The notes below the pieces were generated by a model that saw only the letters and a list, made by a program, of their open reading frames with translations, was not told the DNA's origin and did not search any database. Position numbers and translations under genes: made by a program. From Endothia cerciana (Eukaryota; Ascomycota; Sordariomycetes; Diaporthales; Cryphonectriaceae), in NCBI GenBank assembly GCA_026119935.1, contig JALRMH010000047.1, positions 1 through 64,000 on the forward strand: a stretch of 64,000 nucleotides of DNA, given 5' to 3'. Shown piece by piece: positions 1 through 10,822 of the stretch (position 1 is the first letter of the stretch; the number at the start of each line of letters is the position of its first letter).

Positions 1-2462
1 AATACTAGTATTCTACTATTTATTATTAAAAAGAACGCTAATTTATTACTAGAGCTTTAATAATAAAGCAATATATTCGATAATTCAAATATAAAGATTA
101 TACTAGCTTATAAATATACTGATTATACTATTAATTTATAAAATAGTATTAAACTCTTTTATAAACTTATCTACTTTTTATTATAGAGAAAGTTAGATAA
201 GCTTTATTAGTACTTTAATAATAATTAAAATATAAGTTGTATCTGACTTTTTAAAAGTCTAGCTAGCACTCTTATTCTTTTTATATTAAAAAAAAATAGC
301 TCTCTACGCTTATATATTAACTATTACAGCTTTAACAAAGTCTTAATTAAGAACTGCTATTTATTACCTTTAATTTCAGAAATTCTTAATTAAGTTTAGT
401 CAGCTAAGATTTTCTCTAAGCTAGACTTTAAAAATATATATTATTATATCTATATCTAAAGAGAAGACAAGTAGAAGACTGCTTTTTATATACAATATAG
501 CTATTTCGAATTTATAATTATATTAATAAGCCTTATAAATACTTTTACTACTTTTTAGTATTATATTTATAAAGTACTTCGAAAGCTTATTAATATCTAT
601 TATATTATATATTTTAATAATATCTTTATCTTTTCTTTAAATTATAACTTATATACTTAGTATTTATATTAAGTTTTATAGCAGCTTTATACTACTAAAC
701 TATATTATAATCTTTCTAAGTGTACTTTCTATTAAAAGAGTGTTAAATTCTTTAGATTTATTCTTTCTGCTTATAGTATTTTAATAAATCCTAGTTAAAT
801 TTATACTATTATAGAATAGCTGAAGCTTAAAAGCTATTATAATATTTAAGTCTTTTTAAGCTTTTGCAACTTCTATTGCTAATTTATTAAAGGATATTTA
901 TAGATTACTATATCTTTAACTGCTTTGCTAAAAGGAAGCTAGGATAGTTAAAAACTAGAAGAAGTGTCTTTAAAAACTATTAAAGCTATAGCTTTTTAAA
1001 AGCTGATTGCTGCTTTTCAGATAGCTCCTTTCTTAAAGCACTTTAACCCGATATTACCTTTATAACTTAAAACTAATACATTAAGCTTTATACTTACTAG
1101 CATTTTATCTTAACTTAATAAGCAAGGCTATTAGCATTCTATTGCTTTTTAGTTTAAAAAGCTTAGTAGTGCTAAGCTGAATTATAAAATGCTAGATCTT
1201 AAGTTAATAGCTGTTATAGAGTTGTTGAAACACTAGCAATACTACTTTAATAAATTATAATTTCAAATTAAAGTATTATCTGATTATTAAAACCTTTAAG
1301 CCTTTTTAAGAAAGCCTTGCTTAGAGAGCAGGTAATTATATTAGTATATAGAGCTTGCTCTATACGACTTTATATTAAAGTATTAAGCAGGCAAGTTAAA
1401 TCCTGCTAATAGCTTATTAAAGAGATTAGATTTCAAAGGCAAAAAGCTAATAAATATAAACTTTATAACTATTCTAGAATCTAGAATAGTTTAAATAGTA
1501 GATACTTTCTCTAGCTTTCAGGCTATCTTAAAGGATTAGTTTATCTTATAAAATATTATAAAGATGCAGGGCGTAATATTATAAGAAAGTATATATAACT
1601 TAAATATTTCTAAACTTTTAAAAGAGGCTGTTTATTAAGTATAAATTAAAGACTAAATATATTATTAGTTAAAGATTGCTATAAAATTATAAAATATAAA
1701 GCTTTTAAAATAAAGCTAGAATGTATTATATAGCTCTTTATTATTTAAAAGCTTATTAATAGTTCTAGACTATATAGCGCTGTAGAATAAGATTTTAAAA
1801 CTATATTATAATAATCTGTTAATAAGATATTTTAAAATTATTAAAATATTAGAGCTAATTCGCTAGAAGTTTTACTAGAAAAATCTAAGAATAGTTATAA
1901 AGAACTAGATTTAAAGTTACTCTGTATATAATAAAAACCAGATCTCTAAATATAAGCTATATAATAAACTAGAACCTTTCAATCTGCTTATAAAGCTGAT
2001 AAAAGAACTCGCTATAGACTTTATAATAAGATTGCTACTTATATTATAGAATAGCGTCGAAGTAGATACTATTTTTATAATTATTAATAGATTTTTAAAA
2101 TAGATTTACTTTTTATTAATATAAATAGATATTATATTAGCAGAACTAGCAGAGTTATTTTATATAAAGATTAACTTTATTTATAAAGTACTTTTAAAAA
2201 TAATCTTAAATAAAGAATTAATATTTATAAGCTAATTTTAAGCTGATTTATACTATATTTTAAAGATTAAGCATTGCTTATCGATAGCGTTTTACTTTTA
2301 AATTAATAACTAGTTAAAATAAATAATCTAAATTATTAATTACTACTTTTAATATTATATTACTTTAATACAAAGCAACTAGCTAAAACTACTATAATTA
2401 ATATAATAGGTTATTAATAATAGCTGTAATGCTACTATAAGAATAATGCTATTAAAAGCTCT
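1..2462 (+). mobile_element. RIP-degraded Ty3/gypsy retrotransposon pol (RT, RNase H, integrase), 5' end outside window
   Basis: Extremely AT-rich DNA. Translated on the plus strand and reading through stops it gives a recognisable Ty3/gypsy polymerase. The RT core lies at about 400-660 (FSKLDFKNIYYYI, then a TAFYIQYSYFEF block and an FNNIFIFS remnant of the YLDDILIYS catalytic box). RNase H is at about 1080-1450 (NKQGY, KLNYKMLDLKLIAVIELLKH). Integrase is at about 1600-2460, ending in an AEFAYNN-like block. Most stops are TAG at places where the family has Trp or Gln, as expected from CpA-to-TpA RIP. Both catalytic Asp of the RT box read as Asn. The element is dead. It continues beyond the LTR at 2463-2685, which was inserted into it. 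Confidence 0.85.
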
Positions 2463-2685
2463 TATTAGAACACTTATTATATAAGCTCAGCAGAGTTATA
2501 ATGATATAGCGAGAACAGGCTGTCTGATTAATAGCTGCTAAATATCTGTTAGTACAGAGACTGATTCTTGCAGTGTGAAAAGAATTAGTGTGCCGAGTCG
2601 CTAGCTATTTAAAGGAGAATAGCTTATGCGCTGCTAGCGCTGTTGTCTGCTAGCGCCGTAGGCTACTAGCGCCGTTGTCGTAACA
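2463..2685 (+). mobile_element. Solo LTR (223 bp) with 5-bp TSD, RIP-mutated
   Basis: One of four copies of the same 223-bp LTR in the window. It starts TATTAGAACAC (from TGTCAGAACAC) and ends TCGTAACA (from TCGTGACA). The flanks are GCTCT at 2458-2462 and GCTCT at 2686-2690, a perfect 5-bp target duplication. There is no internal region, so this is a solo LTR left by recombination. It sits inside the integrase of the older gypsy element, so its insertion is younger than that element. Differences from the copy at 44357 are mainly transitions, as RIP predicts. Confidence 0.9.
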
Positions 2686-3440
2686 GCTCTTTTTAAATAT
2701 AATTTAGATCTTTAATTTAATATTGAAGATAATATTATAAAAAAGGAAGCACTTAAAGCAAAGAAATATATTAAGCGCTTATAAGCAGTCTGAGAAGAGA
2801 TAAAGAAATATTAGCAAATAGTAGTAGAATTACACGCTAAGTACTATAACTAGAAACACTAGCTATTTAAATTTAGCAAAAAAGACTTAGTTAAGCTATC
2901 AACTTAGAACTTATAGTTTAAAAGCAAATCAAAGAAGTTAATCCTTCAATTTATAAACCCTTTCAGAGTATTAAAACGCATTAGAATATAAGTATACTAT
3001 ATTATACTCTTTAATAAATACTTACAGCTTTATAATATCTTCTTTATATCCTTCTTTAAATTATAGAAGACCTAATAAGGTTAGGCTTTTTAAGACTTAT
3101 TAACTATACCTAACTTTATTAATAATAAGAAATAGAAAGTAGAAGAGGTAGTAGATTATCAGATGTTTAACAGCGATATATATTATTTTATTAAATAGTC
3201 AGGATAGCTATTAGAGTATAACACTTAGGAACCTAAAGACTATCTAGGGAATACTTCTTAAAAAGTAAAGTAATTCCTCTAGTAATAACTCAAGAAGAAT
3301 AAGCCTTATAGAGCAGCGACTTATGTATAAGTTGCTAATAAGGCTACAGCGATTAGAAAGAAATACAAAGATATATCACTAGCACTAGTTAAGTTAGAAA
3401 AGCTAGCTCCTTTTGCTATTCAGTGCTTATCTACCTACTT
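2686..3440 (+). mobile_element. Ty3/gypsy integrase C-terminus and chromodomain (RIP-degraded)
   Basis: Continuation of the gypsy pol interrupted by the LTR. Translation gives the integrase tail (HAKYYN, KHWLFKFSKKDLVKLST with TAG for Trp) followed at about 3140-3260 by a chromodomain: VEEVVDYQMFNSDIYYFIKW, then EYNTWEPKDYLGN with TAG at the Trp positions. Chromodomain-bearing integrases mark chromoviruses, a gypsy clade common in fungi. The same sequence recurs, less mutated, at 29040-29438 and 34394-34665. Confidence 0.8.
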
Positions 3441-4838
3441 AGCTACTACTAGCTATTAAAACACTATATTCTCTTGCTTATACTCTAGCTAGGTTGCTTC
3501 TCTAACTCTATTTCCTTAGCAATTTATACCTTTATTCTCTAAGCAACCTGCAACTTTCTTGCTTTTAGCTTATAGCTAACTTGCAAACGACTTACTTTAA
3601 TAGATTAAAGCAAGGTCGAATAAGAAGGTATTAAAAGCCTCTAGCTAAGCTAGTATTAGTATAAAAGTGCTAGCTACTACCTACTCCTTTAAAATTAGAC
3701 TTAGCAGGTCTTTACTACTTTTATAAATAGTAACTACTTTTTCTAGAGTATTATAATACTCTAATACTATAACTAACTAAATAATATAGCCTGTGTTACT
3801 AGATTTAAAATATAGTAGTAATAATATAGCTTTATTAAAAGTAGCCTTTTATACTAATAGTTAGCTTATTAAGCACTATAGTAATATTAGAAGGTTAGTA
3901 ATAATTTATACTTTTAAAGCTATATTATAGCGCTAGCTCTTATAGCTAAATACTTAGCTAATAATTATAAAACTATATATAAGCTTAATAAGCTTTTGCA
4001 GACAGCTTTTTATTATTAGTTAAGTCCTATTTAAATATATAAGCTGAGCAAGATACTAAAAATATAATAATAAAGCAATGCTAGGCTTTAATAATTAGCA
4101 AGCAATCCTTATTATTAAAAAAGTATATTAAATCTGCAGTAATATAAGCAGACTCTCTTTAAAAGTCTACCTCTAATTATAAAAGAGCTTATAAATACTA
4201 TAAGGTCCTCTATATATTAATAAAGTGCTAGAATATATATTAGACGCAATATATAAGGTAAATAAAGAATATATATAATCTACTTACTAGTAAACTTTAT
4301 TATTAGATAAACAGATATCGCAGGCTGCAAACAATATATTTAAGAAGGAGCAGGTGATGCGCAGCAGCGCTTTAGTTATAAGTATACACTTATACTCTAT
4401 AATAATAGCACACTTAAAGCATACTAAACACAAGACTACCTGAAAGTCCTCCTGAGTAGAAGCCTCTAAGTAGGCAGTACGCATTGTGCAATAAAGAGGC
4501 ATTATAGCACAGGTGAAATAGCAGCGCAGGGTATAATAATAACAGGTAATAAAGCGTAGTAATATAGCTAAGGACTGTAAAAGGTATAGCTGATAGCAAG
4601 ACTAGAGATACTATAGCGCTGTATAAGGGATATAAGGAGAGTAGCGAGTAATTAGTACTTGTCTTAAGAGGTTATAGTAGTAAGGAAAGAAGAGAAGCTT
4701 ACACGCTTTGACAATAGTAGTACGCTAAGTCTTTATAGATAAACAGGCAGCAAAAAGCAATTATAACAGCGCTAGTAGAGCAGACCTATATTTAGCGCTA
4801 ACACCTAAGGCTAGGTATTATTGCAAAGAAGGGATAGT
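3441..4838. other. AT-rich RIP-mutated repeat DNA, no recognisable gene
   Basis: About 1.4 kb of TpA-rich sequence dense in stops on both strands. It follows the gypsy chromodomain and may contain the 3' part of that element or another ancient repeat. No protein family could be recognised. The short open stretches at 4287-4599 on the minus strand have no coding character. Confidence 0.6.
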
Positions 4839-5061
4839 TATTATAATAACAGCGCTAGTAGCTTATAGCGCTAGCAGACAATAGTGCTAGCAGCGCACAG
4901 GCTATTCTCCTTTAAATAGCTAGCGATTTAGCACACTGATTCTTTCTATACTATAAGAATCAGTCTCTATACTAACAGACATCTAGCAGTTATTAATCAG
5001 ACAGCTTGTTCTCGCTATATTATTATAACTCTGCTAAGCTTATATAATAGGTATTCTGACA
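4839..5061 (-). mobile_element. LTR copy (223 bp), inverted, without matching TSD
   Basis: Same 223-bp LTR family as 2463, 5245 and 44357, here reverse-complemented. It starts TATTATAATAACAGCGCTAG and ends TAATAGGTATTCTGACA, matching the un-RIPped copy at 44357 apart mainly from transitions. The 5-bp flanks (ATAGT on the left, CTTTA on the right) do not match. This copy is therefore either one end of a rearranged element or a product of recombination between elements. It lies 183 bp from an oppositely oriented copy. Confidence 0.85.
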
Positions 5062-5244
5062 CTTTAATAATAAAGTATTAATATTATTAAGAATTAGATG
5101 CTATCTAGTAAGTTGGAAGGAACAATGCTTTAAAATTAACGTATATTATTTTCTTTATTACAAAACGGATTTGTATTTTATTTATAATACAAATATAACT
5201 TTAATTATTATAAAGATAATTAAAATAAATATTAAAGAGCTAAG

Positions 5245-5467
5245 TGTCAGAACACTTATTACATAAGCCCGGCAGAGTTATAATAATATAGCGAGAACAA
5301 GCTGTCTGATTAATAGCTGCTAGGTGTCTGTTAATACAGAGACTAATTCTTGCAGTATAGAAAGAATCAGTGTGCTGAGTCGCTAGCTATTTAAAAGGAA
5401 ATAGCTTGTGCGCCGCTAGCGCTGTTGTCTGCTAGCGCTATAAGCTACTAGCGCTGTTGTCGTAACA
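5245..5467 (+). mobile_element. Solo LTR (223 bp) with 5-bp TSD
   Basis: Starts TGTCAGAACAC and ends GTCGTAACA. Flanked by CTAAG at 5240-5244 and CTAAG at 5468-5472, a perfect target-site duplication. Length is exactly 223 bp, as in the other copies. The 3' part carries a short internal repeat of about 14-23 bp built on CTAGCGC-CGTTGTC. RIP has altered it less than its surroundings. Confidence 0.92.
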
Positions 5468-6008
5468 CTAAGTCTCTTGCTATCTACTTAAATACTTCCT
5501 GCTAAGAAGGTACTTTAGTAGCACAGAGTATAGATTTATACCGGCACGAGATAGAAAGCTTATAGTAAGCTTGAAAATATCTGCGTTAATTAAAGAATAA
5601 AATTAGAAAATATAAATGCTAAATTTATACTTATATTCTGCAGTTATTATCTCTAGCAGGTAATTAGCAGTTAGCAAGCAAGATTTAAGCAAGTAAGCTA
5701 CTTAAACTATAAGAACTATAATTTTCTATTTCTATTACAGCTAGGAACCTATTTATAAAGTCAAATTAAAAATTCCTTTCCAAATCCTTTTTATAAAAGA
5801 ATTACAAGTTACTATTTTAGTAATGCAAAGTATATAAACAGGATAAAGACAGATATCTAAGCATTGCTTATAAGTAATCACCTAAGTCCCTGCTCTAAGT
5901 CTGGCTTTAAGCTCTGGCCTATTATATTCTCAGGTTGAATTTTCCTCCTCCTAAAGTAACATTATAGCGCCTTTAAGGTGCAGGATTCTGGATGCCTATA
6001 GCGCTCCT
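5468..6008. other. Intergenic, RIP-affected, no gene seen
   Basis: Transition from the AT-rich block to more balanced DNA. No coding region, RNA gene or repeat boundary was recognised here. Confidence 0.5.
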
Positions 6009-6326
6009 ATGCCTGATGTTCGCGTTACTTTGAATAGAGACGAATCCACAGCTCCCGGATTCATTAATCTAGTCGCACTTACAAATTCGGACGGTTACAC
6101 TACTACCTGGAATGACAGAGATACGCTTCAGGCCGAACAACAAGCCTTTGACAACGACAAACCTATTCGTGGCCTCCTGACATTCTCTTACCCATGTGCT
6201 CGATATGATTCTCCTTGTCGACGTATTCTCGTTGCGCTTAACCTTGCCGGCGACCAAAGCCATTGTATACACATTCAATTTCGTGACCAAGTCATTTATC
6301 ACGTGCAGCATTTTACATTCAATTAA
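6009..6326 (+). CDS. Hypothetical protein, 105 aa (possible gene remnant)
   Basis: An open frame of 105 residues beginning MPDVRVTLNRDES and ending VQHFTFN. Base composition is balanced, unlike the AT-rich DNA on both sides, and the protein has a normal amino-acid mix with two Cys in a CARYDSPC arrangement. No family was recognised, and no intron or promoter element could be assigned. It may be a small gene or the surviving exon of a larger one. The antisense frame at 6069-6332 is judged a shadow. Confidence 0.35.
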   Translation: MPDVRVTLNRDESTAPGFINLVALTNSDGYTTTWNDRDTLQAEQQAFDNDKPIRGLLTFSYPCARYDSPCRRILVALNLAGDQSHCIHIQFRDQVIYHVQHFTFN

Positions 6327-8230
6327 GAGCATTATCGGGCACGAGCGACGCTAAGGGATAATTACTAGACACTAAAAGAGGACAGGATGCTACGGAAATT
6401 ACGAGGACAATGCTGGAAGTACAAGGATATTTCTACCTCTAATAAGATTCCAGGAAGGACGGTGGCTGCTATGATAGCAAGATCCAAAATACTATTATAG
6501 AAATTTCAGAATGCATTTAAATCTCAGGCGAAAACGTTAAGGCGGCCTGCAACGTAAGGGACGTATTTAGATTACGCTTTGAATTTAGCATTGCAACAGA
6601 AAAGGAAATCTACTATATTACCTCCTTGCAGCTACTATTTAGAGTTCAAATAGAGCCTATAATAACTTCTTCTCGCATGCATAATTGTCGGTTCCCCTAT
6701 GAGATATCCCCCTATCGCGAAATAACTATACGCTGTTATAGCAATACTGGGATCGGTATAGTGCTCCTTAAAGAACTAAGACGAATTTTTTCTTTTAAGA
6801 AACTCTGTTTAAAGAACCTGTAATCGGCCTGTTTAATTATGCTCCTATATATTATACTCTATATGCTCTTAAGGCATGCGTCTAAATTTCTAGGTATAAG
6901 ATTTATAATTTAGCTATTAAGTAGGTCTCTTAAGCCTGCTAAGTTAGAGTCCAGCCAGGCTAAAGACGAATGCGATACTTTATTAAACTCCTTTGCAATT
7001 ATCAAGTATTTAATGCTCTATTTTCCAACATTATAAGCAGGTCTCTGCGTTTATGATAATATTATGCGAGGTATATACTGCAAACTCTACAAGTCCTACT
7101 ACTTAGACAGCAAAGGAAACCTGCAAACTACTCGTGCAAAGAAGCGTTCTGAGCTGATAGATGAAACTTATATTAGGAACCCAGATACTTGCTAGTGTAA
7201 CCCTACAATCTTTTTCCTCTTGCAAGCCTTGGAGACACAGTTGCGCTCAGGGGTCTCAAGGCCTATCTTTACCAGCTATGCCTTAATATGTTGCGATTTC
7301 CACTCAAACGTCTTCTTCCGGCCTGCTATCTCCTCCTCAAATAGCAGGGGGATTTCATTATAACGGCTAATTTCCCAGCGCTTGTATGCGCGTAGGAGTG
7401 TGGATTTCTATAGGTTAGGAGATTAGCCTGTAAGTTAGCAGAGTGAGTTTCAAATGACTTTAAGTAAGTACTTGGTACTAGAAGGGCAGTTATCTAGTTT
7501 TATACTCTATAGTCTAACAGAACACATTAATAGCAAGGTCTTTGATTTAAAAAGGAGGCCTTAAAGGGCTTAAGCCTACACATTAAGGAGACAACTATAA
7601 TACTTAGGTACTATATAAACACCCACCCTCCCGGCCTATAACCGGCTAAAGCTATATTAACAGCAGCTAAGTAGAGGCGATTAGATGTTTTAAGAGCAAT
7701 GCTTAGGCAAGAGACGAATATAGCTAGCCTTAAAGAGGCCGTCTATACAATTCCGCTTTAGCACAACCTGCTTACCTTAAATCAGGCTATTTTAGCTTAA
7801 TCTAAATTTACTCACAGTTAATCTACAATCATTTAAAAAGCAATTACACTCTACAGATTATTTAAATTATTAAACATTATCCAGACAAATTCTTTAAAAC
7901 TTTTAAAGCTTATCCGCGTTAGCTATTACAGTTGCAAAAGGCTGTATAAAATATCCTACCGGTATCAAGCTCCAACTCCCCCTTTATACCACGCTGGCTA
8001 CCTTATTGATCCAAAGGCTACTAAAATAGGTATTAAGTCACCGGATCGACTATAGAGAAATAGCTCTCCTACAATAGCATATAAATTAAACCAGGTCGAT
8101 TCCCTTCCTAATAAAAAAGAACTAATACCAAGATCCGACGAATTGAAAATAGCGGCCGTCAAGAAGAAGACAAGGAACCTAGGCTACCGCCGCACGAAGC
8201 AAGCCTGCAGTAAGACACTCGCATGTTTCC
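6327..8230. other. Degraded intergenic DNA, possible repeat remnant on minus strand near 7.1-7.4 kb
   Basis: No intact gene. On the minus strand near 7150-7410 a short stop-poor stretch reads RAYKRWEISRYNEIPLLFEE and is followed by a Lys/Arg-rich stretch. It looks like a coding fragment, but no family was recognised. Stops are frequent elsewhere, and TAG/TAA enrichment suggests RIP. Confidence 0.4.
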
Positions 8231-8239
8231 TAATGAGAT

Positions 8240-8637
8240 ATTCTAACATAAACCCTTAAAAAGCGTGTTGCCGACGCCGTAAGATCCGGTGTCAACTAGA
8301 TTCCACCAAAGACAAGTGCAAGATGTGTCAAAAGCTCAACAAGGACTGCCAGTTCGAACTTGTAAACCATCAAGGCCCCCGAGACTTACAAATTCCATCG
8401 ATTCCAAGGCCGCCTGTAGAGCACAGGATCGACACTACAACTTCATCCTCGTCGCTAGCGTTGTCGAGCGGGTACCCCGTGATCTTGCATAGCGCTTATC
8501 ATAGGGCGGTGACGATACCACCCATCCAGGACATAGAACTTAGACATCCACCAGATTCGGAAGGTAAGCACTCTCCAATACCTCTGTCTCGTCCTATCGC
8601 GTTGAAAAGATCCGTTTTTAATAACCCCACTTAGTGG
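8240..8637 (+). pseudogene. Zn(II)2Cys6 transcription-factor fragment
   Basis: The plus strand at about 8255-8365 encodes KACCRRRKIRCQLDSTKDKC followed by KMCQKLNKDC, a fungal binuclear zinc cluster (C-x2-C-x6-C-x5-12-C-x2-C-x6-C class). The first Cys pair is adjacent (CC) instead of spaced by two residues, so the cluster is defective. A TAA stop lies just upstream of the Lys-Ala-Cys start, and the frame ends at 8634 after a short Pro/Ser-rich linker. No fungal-TF middle homology domain follows. Best read as the broken 5' piece of a Zn2Cys6 regulator gene. Confidence 0.65.
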
Positions 8638-9829
8638 TTCCCGGTTGGCTAGCCAGGCCTGTGTGCCCCGATTACATCGGACCTGATCGAGCGAAATACG
8701 GCTCTTAGAGGGCCCCTCCTTTCCAGACCAAAGGCTGGGCCGGGGACGACATAATCTGGCCTATCAGCCAGCTGGCGGGGCCGACGTCCGAGCCCGCGGT
8801 ACAATCACAAGACGCTGTCATCGTAGTCGATCTCGCCGCCCGGATAGACTCTGTAGTTTAATACGGTGGTAGCAGTGATCCTATACGCCTGTCTCGAAGA
8901 AGCTCGGATAAGTTTCTAATAAAAGATACATTGATCATTATGTATATAGTATGAAGAGTATGAAAATTACCTTTGTTAATGTTCTTTATATAATCCATCA
9001 CTTAGAACAATATCGTCTATATCGCCCTATAAGAGGTCGGCTTTTATAAGCTAATCTAAATAAAAACATAAGTAGGGTTGATGTCTGTAGGAGGCAGGCG
9101 ACTAAGCAGGGCTATAGCAGGCTGTTATATTTCCGAGCATTCCAAGTGTTAAGATTTGGAAGTTAACTAAGACAAATGGAATCAATTAAACCAGAACCCG
9201 GGCAGAGTCGCACGAAGACGAGGAGGGTAGTAGAGAGCACAGACAGCCCCAGCATGCCAGTGTATAAAGAAGATGTAATAAGCACTGCTGGTTCCCTAGG
9301 GCCCTAGAAGTCTCTAAAGGTTTGTGTTAGCAGAGACAGTGTCGAATTACTTGTGCAATAGATTATTCTGAGCGGAATAAGCCCAGGGCAGAGATACAAC
9401 ACTACTGAGAAAAGGATCGCCCGTCGTCCTCCCTGCGCAAAGGCTAAGCGCTGACCCAACAGAGCAGATCGCAGGCACGCTTGCCTTCTTTACTATAATC
9501 ACTAAACCAAACCCAGCAAAAGTTTGATTTTAGTATATACAGTAATCCCACCATTTCCAAAGCTTATCAATAAATATTTTACGCTCTTCTACAGATGTAT
9601 TATAGGAATATAGAATGAACAGACTAAAATTACCTACTATGTAATATTTTCTAGCTAAACTTAGATAAATAGGTAGTATACTTAAATGCATTTAGGCTAT
9701 GCTTTCACCACCGCTTATATATAAAACATTGCTACTAGAAGTCGAAGCGAAGTTGGTTATGCCAGAAAGTAACAAATCAATTATTAGCTATATTAATTAA
9801 GCTAGGGGAATTTTAGTTTAAGAAATCTT
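8638..9829. other. Intergenic, no gene seen
   Basis: A GC-richer patch at 8640-8880 (possibly the remainder of the Zn2Cys6 gene with several breaks) grades into AT-rich DNA. No family or repeat unit was recognised. Confidence 0.45.
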
Positions 9830-10822
9830 CCGTCCACCTAATCTAGCTACACCACTTCTTATCATCCAGTGGTTATAAGCTAGGCTGATCGACGAGGTGC
9901 TATTAGATTCCAGCAGCCGGCTCGTAGTATAGGCCTAAGTCCTGGTCCTGCCACCCATCGTCCACGAAATTTTAGAATAAATCGATTATAGTTAGAGGCT
10001 GTCTATCTGCCATCCCTGGTGACCAGGACAGGGCTATGTCGGGTGGTGGCGGGCCCATCATGTAGAGGTGTGACATAGGTTGCTGTTGCTCCAGTTTGGC
10101 CGTTGGGACCAACACCTTCGCCCGCCTAGGTTCTCCTCTCTCTTAACAATAAGAGCCTTGATAGCGTCTAACAGCTTCCTAGGGTCCTCCCTTAACCTAT
10201 CCAGCCCGACAGGCTTTCTCTTCAAATACTTCTGGATCCTCTTCATATCCGGGTCATCTGCAACATCCAACACTCTGGTCTTGGAACCACTTTGCGAGAT
10301 GTCTCTGTGCTAGGCTTGCTGTTGCTTCTGGTGCCCTGCCACTTTCCGAATTAGCCTGTGCATCTCGGATACTGTCACATTCTTCCGCAGGCCCCACTCC
10401 TTGAACCGCGCCCTGTACATCCTCTCCGTGGCTGTAAAGCCATGCTCTTCTTCCATCGTGTTTATCACATCCCTCAGGCGCTTTGTCTCGTACAGGAATG
10501 TAATCCGGTCACGGTGTCGCATCCAGGCATCATCCTTAGCAGATCGTTTCCCTCGCGCAGCAGTTGGACTAGTCAAAGAGCTCGATGATGATGTAGGACT
10601 TGTAGTACCTGGCGGCGTAACAGTCTGGGGTGCCGAAGTGATAGAGGGCTTTGCGTAGTGGGAGAGGGTCTCGAAGGGAATGTAAGGTGTCATGGCCAAG
10701 TCCAGCTCCACCTCATGCCCGCTCCAGACAGTGGTGGAAGTCGTGACGCTGGTGTCGTAGTCGCTGAAGCTGCTGCTCCAGTTGCTGCAGGTGTCCGACG
10801 GCGAGGGAGTTGAGTACGCCAT
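9830..10822 (-). pseudogene. Clr5-domain protein gene, broken by a nonsense codon and a frameshift
   Basis: The minus strand starts MAYSTPSPSDTCSNWSSSFS at 10822. Residues about 100-150 form a Clr5 domain (WMRHRDRITFLYETKRLRDV, then EHGFTATERMYRARFKEWG), a fungal helical module often found at the N-terminus of accessory proteins. Reading stops at TAG (10310-10312) after HQKQQQA. The same frame continues directly with SKTRVLDVADDPDMKRIQKY and a Lys-rich stretch, so the stop is a point mutation, probably CAG to TAG by RIP. A frameshift follows near 10110-10130, after which another frame gives EQQQPMSHLYMMGPPPPDIA and a TAA inside a plausible C-terminus (NFVDDGWQDQDLGLYYEP). At least two lesions, so probably not functional. 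Confidence 0.75.

Noticed and set aside
4839..5467. Full-length LTR element formed by the LTR copies at 4839 and 5245
   Set aside because: They are inverted relative to each other and only 183 bp apart. A retrotransposon needs direct LTRs, and the second copy has its own TSD.
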